This document shows, piece after piece, positions 61,408-64,000 of a stretch of 64,000 nucleotides of DNA. The stretch lies in the NCBI RefSeq assembly GCF_007997035.1, contig NZ_VOSS01000005.1:78402-142401 (forward strand), given 5' to 3'. Under the pieces are notes generated by a model that did not search any database, was not told the origin of the DNA, and saw only the letters and a program-made list of their open reading frames with translations. The position numbers and the translations under genes were made by a program. Numbering within the stretch: the first letter of the stretch is position 1; each line of letters starts with the position of its first letter. Source of the stretch: Ralstonia sp. TCR112 (GTDB taxonomy: Bacteria > Pseudomonadota > Gammaproteobacteria > Burkholderiales > Burkholderiaceae).

Positions 61408-63059
61408 CCCGCGTCGATCTGCGTTCCTCCACGCCGAAGTACGACGGTCCGCTGTTGCGCTTGGATGACCTGTGCGTGCATTTCGAATCTGAACACGGCG
61501 AGGTGACGGAAGCCGTCAAGCATGTCTCGCTCGACTTGCACGCCGGCGAACGCTTTGCGTTGGTGGGCGAATCCGGCTCGGGCAAGTCCGTGACCGCGCT
61601 ATCGATCATGCGATTGCTGGCCGACGCGCAATACAGCGGCCGCATCCTGCTCGAAGGCCGCGACCTCCTGGCCGCCAGCGAGCGCGAGATGCGCGGCCTG
61701 CGCGGCGCCGACGTCGCCATGGTGTTCCAGGAGCCGATGACTGCGCTCAACCCGCTGTACACGATCGGCAACCAGATCGTCGAAACGCTGGAATTGCACG
61801 AGGGCCTGGACAAGCGCGCCGCCAAGGCACGTGCGATTGCGCTGCTGGAACGCACCGGCATTGCCGAGGCACCGCGCCGGTTTGACGCCTTCCCCCACCA
61901 GCTTTCGGGTGGCCAGCGCCAGCGCGCAATGATCGCCATGGCGCTGGCGTGCTCGCCGAAGCTGTTGCTGGCCGACGAGCCGACCACCGCGCTCGATGTG
62001 ACGGTGCGCATGCAGATCCTGCAATTGCTGCGCGAACTGCAGGCCGAATTCGGCATGGCCATCATGCTGATCACGCACGACTTGAACATGGTGCGCGCGT
62101 TTGCCGAGCGCGTCGGCGTGATGGAGCGTGGCGTCTTGGTCGAAACCGGCAACACGGCCGACGTGTTTGCCGCGCCCCAGCATCCGTACACGATCCGGCT
62201 GCTCGAGAGCCGTCCGCAGCGCGACGTCCTGCCGCTGGTGCCGCTTGCCCCCGTGCTGCTTGAGGCCGACAAGCTGACGGTCACCTACGAACGCCATCGC
62301 CCCGGGTTTGCCGGCTGGTTCCGGACTGACCCGTTCACCGCGGTCGATGCTGTGTCGCTGCAGCTGCGCGAAGGCGAGACGCTTGGCATCGTCGGCGAAT
62401 CGGGGTCGGGCAAAACCACGCTCGCGCAGACGCTGCTGGGGCTGCAAACGGCAAAGAGCGGCGACCTGCGTTTCCTGGGCAATTCGCTGCTGCGCATTTC
62501 GCGCGACGAGCGCCGGGCAGTGCGTGCGCGCATGCAGGTGGTGTTTCAAGATCCATACGGCTCGCTGTCGCCGCGCATGACGATTGAGGAAATCGTCGGA
62601 GAAGGGCTGGCGCTGCACCAACCGCACGTCAACGCCACCGAGCGCCGTCACCGCGTGATCGAGGCGCTGCGCGAAGTTGGCCTCGACCGCACAGCGCTCG
62701 GCCGCTACCCGCATGAATTCTCCGGTGGACAGCGCCAGCGCGTCGCCATCGCACGTGTGCTGATTCTCAAGCCGCAGCTGCTGGTGCTGGATGAGCCCAC
62801 TTCGGCACTCGATGTGTCAATCCAGCAGCAGGTGCTTTCGCTGCTGTCAGCCCTTCAGAAAAAGTACAACCTGTCGTATCTATTCATCAGCCACGACCTT
62901 GCCGTCATCCGCGCGATGTCACATCGCGTGGTGGTGATGAAGGATGGGAAAGTGGTGGAAGAGGGTGACACTGAAGCGGTGTTGGCATCGCCTTCTCACC
63001 CCTACACCTGCAAGCTGATGGCGGCTGCCTCACTCATCCCTGCCCGGGATAACCCGTAA
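61404..63059 (+). CDS. yejF: Peptide ABC transporter ATPase, duplicated domain (YejF-type)
   Basis: A 551-residue protein with two ABC ATPase domains: Walker A GESGSGKS and GESGSGKT, signatures LSGGQRQR and FSGGQRQR, and the DE pairs in LLADEPTTALD and LVLDEPTSALD. Each half also has an OppD/F-type C-terminal extension (HPYTIRLLESRP, HPYTCKLM). It energises import through YejB/YejE. Confidence 0.95.
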   Translation: MTRVDLRSSTPKYDGPLLRLDDLCVHFESEHGEVTEAVKHVSLDLHAGERFALVGESGSGKSVTALSIMRLLADAQYSGRILLEGRDLLAASEREMRGLRGADVAMVFQEPMTALNPLYTIGNQIVETLELHEGLDKRAAKARAIALLERTGIAEAPRRFDAFPHQLSGGQRQRAMIAMALACSPKLLLADEPTTALDVTVRMQILQLLRELQAEFGMAIMLITHDLNMVRAFAERVGVMERGVLVETGNTADVFAAPQHPYTIRLLESRPQRDVLPLVPLAPVLLEADKLTVTYERHRPGFAGWFRTDPFTAVDAVSLQLREGETLGIVGESGSGKTTLAQTLLGLQTAKSGDLRFLGNSLLRISRDERRAVRARMQVVFQDPYGSLSPRMTIEEIVGEGLALHQPHVNATERRHRVIEALREVGLDRTALGRYPHEFSGGQRQRVAIARVLILKPQLLVLDEPTSALDVSIQQQVLSLLSALQKKYNLSYLFISHDLAVIRAMSHRVVVMKDGKVVEEGDTEAVLASPSHPYTCKLMAAASLIPARDNP

Positions 63060-63181
63060 AACGCACCGCGTTTGCCCCGAATCAGTGCAGTTTTGATGCG
63101 CTGTTTTTGTAAGAATGCGCATCCAAAGTCATGTCTAAGTGCCTGATTTGCATGTGGATTCCGATGAATTTGTAACGACCT

Positions 63182-63210
63182 TTGACAAGTCAAAGTGTCA
63201 CTTTTATCAT
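63182..63210 (+). promoter_or_regulatory. Sigma-70 promoter of the NlpC/P60 gene
   Basis: TTGACA (63182-63187) and TATCAT (63205-63210) with a 17-base spacer lie 91 bases before the ATG. Confidence 0.8.
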
Positions 63211-63300
63211 CCTGCGAGATTGTTTTAACAAGATTCGGACTGTTCTCATTTGCGGCTGCGTATGTTCGCCGCATCATTACGAGTTTCCGAGGGAGAGCCA

Positions 63301-63948
63301 ATGCAGCATTTCGTACTTCATTCCATGGCGCGCCTAGCGGTAGGGGTTGTGATCGGTTGCGGCGTGATCGTGTCGAATGCAGTGCATGCTGATACGGTCT
63401 TCAAGGACACGGAAGTCCGCGCCGACGTCAAGCCCGAAGCCAAGCCGGGCCTCATCTCCAACGTGATGAGCAAGACCGGCGACGTCGTCATGAACGCCCT
63501 GGGCATGATCGGTCTGCGCTACCGTTTCGGCGGCAACACGCCGGAATCGGGCCTCGATTGCAGCGGCTTCGTCCGCTACGTTTTCAACGACACGTTCGGT
63601 TTCCTGCTGCCGCGTCGCGCCGTGGAAATGAGCCGTGTGGGCACCAGCGTGGACACGGCTGAACTGCGTCCCGGCGACTTGGTGTTCTTCAACACCATGC
63701 GCCACACGTTCTCGCACGTCGGTATCTACATCGGCGACAACAAGTTTGTGCACGCACCGTCCACCGGCAGCAAGATCCGCGTGGATGACATGACCGCCTC
63801 GTACTGGGTGACGCGCTACAACGGTGCCCGCCGCATCGAAGGCAACTCCGGTGCCGCAATCAAGGACGGCGCCGACAACTTTGTCGAGCAACTCAAGCGC
63901 GTCGACCCGAACGCCGCCGGCAAGCCGCTGGCCATGTACGGCGGTTGA
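63301..63948 (+). CDS. Exported NlpC/P60 (C40) peptidoglycan hydrolase
   Basis: A 215-residue protein with signal peptide (LAVGVVIGCGVIVSNAVHA). The NlpC/P60 domain carries the catalytic Cys in LDCSGFVRY and His in FSHVGIYIGD, plus the third polar residue in FVHAPS. It would cleave peptide bonds in peptidoglycan stem peptides in the periplasm. It has its own promoter and a terminator at the window end. Confidence 0.94.
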   Translation: MQHFVLHSMARLAVGVVIGCGVIVSNAVHADTVFKDTEVRADVKPEAKPGLISNVMSKTGDVVMNALGMIGLRYRFGGNTPESGLDCSGFVRYVFNDTFGFLLPRRAVEMSRVGTSVDTAELRPGDLVFFNTMRHTFSHVGIYIGDNKFVHAPSTGSKIRVDDMTASYWVTRYNGARRIEGNSGAAIKDGADNFVEQLKRVDPNAAGKPLAMYGG

Positions 63949-63976
63949 TTCGCTGGGATTCGCTGTCACGCAATAG

Positions 63977-64000
63977 AAAAAAGACCGCCGCGGCGGTCTT
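63977..64000 (+). terminator. Terminator after the NlpC/P60 gene (cut by window end)
   Basis: AAGACCGCCG and CGGCGGTCTT form a perfect dyad preceded by an A-run; the T-run would lie just beyond the window. Confidence 0.75.

Overview
The window is about 64 kb of GC-rich betaproteobacterial DNA. Gene content and order (trmJ-cysE, lpxH-ppiB-ppiA, cysS, accA-tilS-lysC, a serine tRNA, fabI, yejABEF) suggest a Ralstonia chromosome; this rests on recognition of the genes, not on a search. Positions 1 to roughly 36.7 kb are the late half and right-hand accessory part of a tailed-phage prophage. From about 37.5 kb onward the sequence is ordinary chromosome. No integrase, repressor or replication gene is visible, so the left part of the prophage lies outside the window.

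The prophage is a chimera. Its head module is lambda-like: GpA-type terminase, gpW, lambda portal, ClpP-like protease/scaffold, decoration protein D and capsid protein E. Its tail is a P2-like contractile tail: V, W, J, I, fibre, fibre chaperone, sheath, tube, E/E', tape measure, U, X and D. A lysis cassette follows (GH19 endolysin, two holin-like proteins, Rz, and an Rz1 embedded in the Rz gene with a GTG start). A reverse-oriented HEPN-like gene sits in front of the terminase and looks like a moron.

From 23.5 to 36.6 kb nearly everything is on the minus strand and looks like cargo. There is an AAA ATPase plus subtilisin-like protease pair resembling the IetAS antiphage system, with a palindrome in its leader and a helix-turn-helix at the ATPase C-terminus. 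Next comes a BRO-N antirepressor preceded by a C4-type antisense RNA, whose two pairing segments can be found by eye. An OLD-like ATPase/nuclease is preceded by a small membrane protein. Then follow small orphan genes, a hicB remnant, a MASE4-GGDEF diguanylate cyclase, a second orphan C4-like RNA, a SRAP (HMCES/YedK) protein, and two tandem paralogous small genes under a near-perfect LexA box.

The chromosomal part encodes a LysR regulator, two tandem chemoreceptors with C-terminal WETF tethers (the first with a candidate sigma-28 promoter), a MOSC protein and a glutamine amidotransferase. These are followed by suhB, trmJ, cysE, lpxH, two cyclophilins, a TPR protein, cysS, an AlkA-like glycosylase, accA, tilS, lysC, tRNA-Ser(GCT), fabI, the yejABEF-type peptide transporter and an NlpC/P60 hydrolase.

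The strongest candidates for new biology are the IetAS-like pair with its putative operator, the membrane-protein/OLD pair, the C4 antisense circuit with a second orphan copy, and the SOS-controlled paralogous pair.
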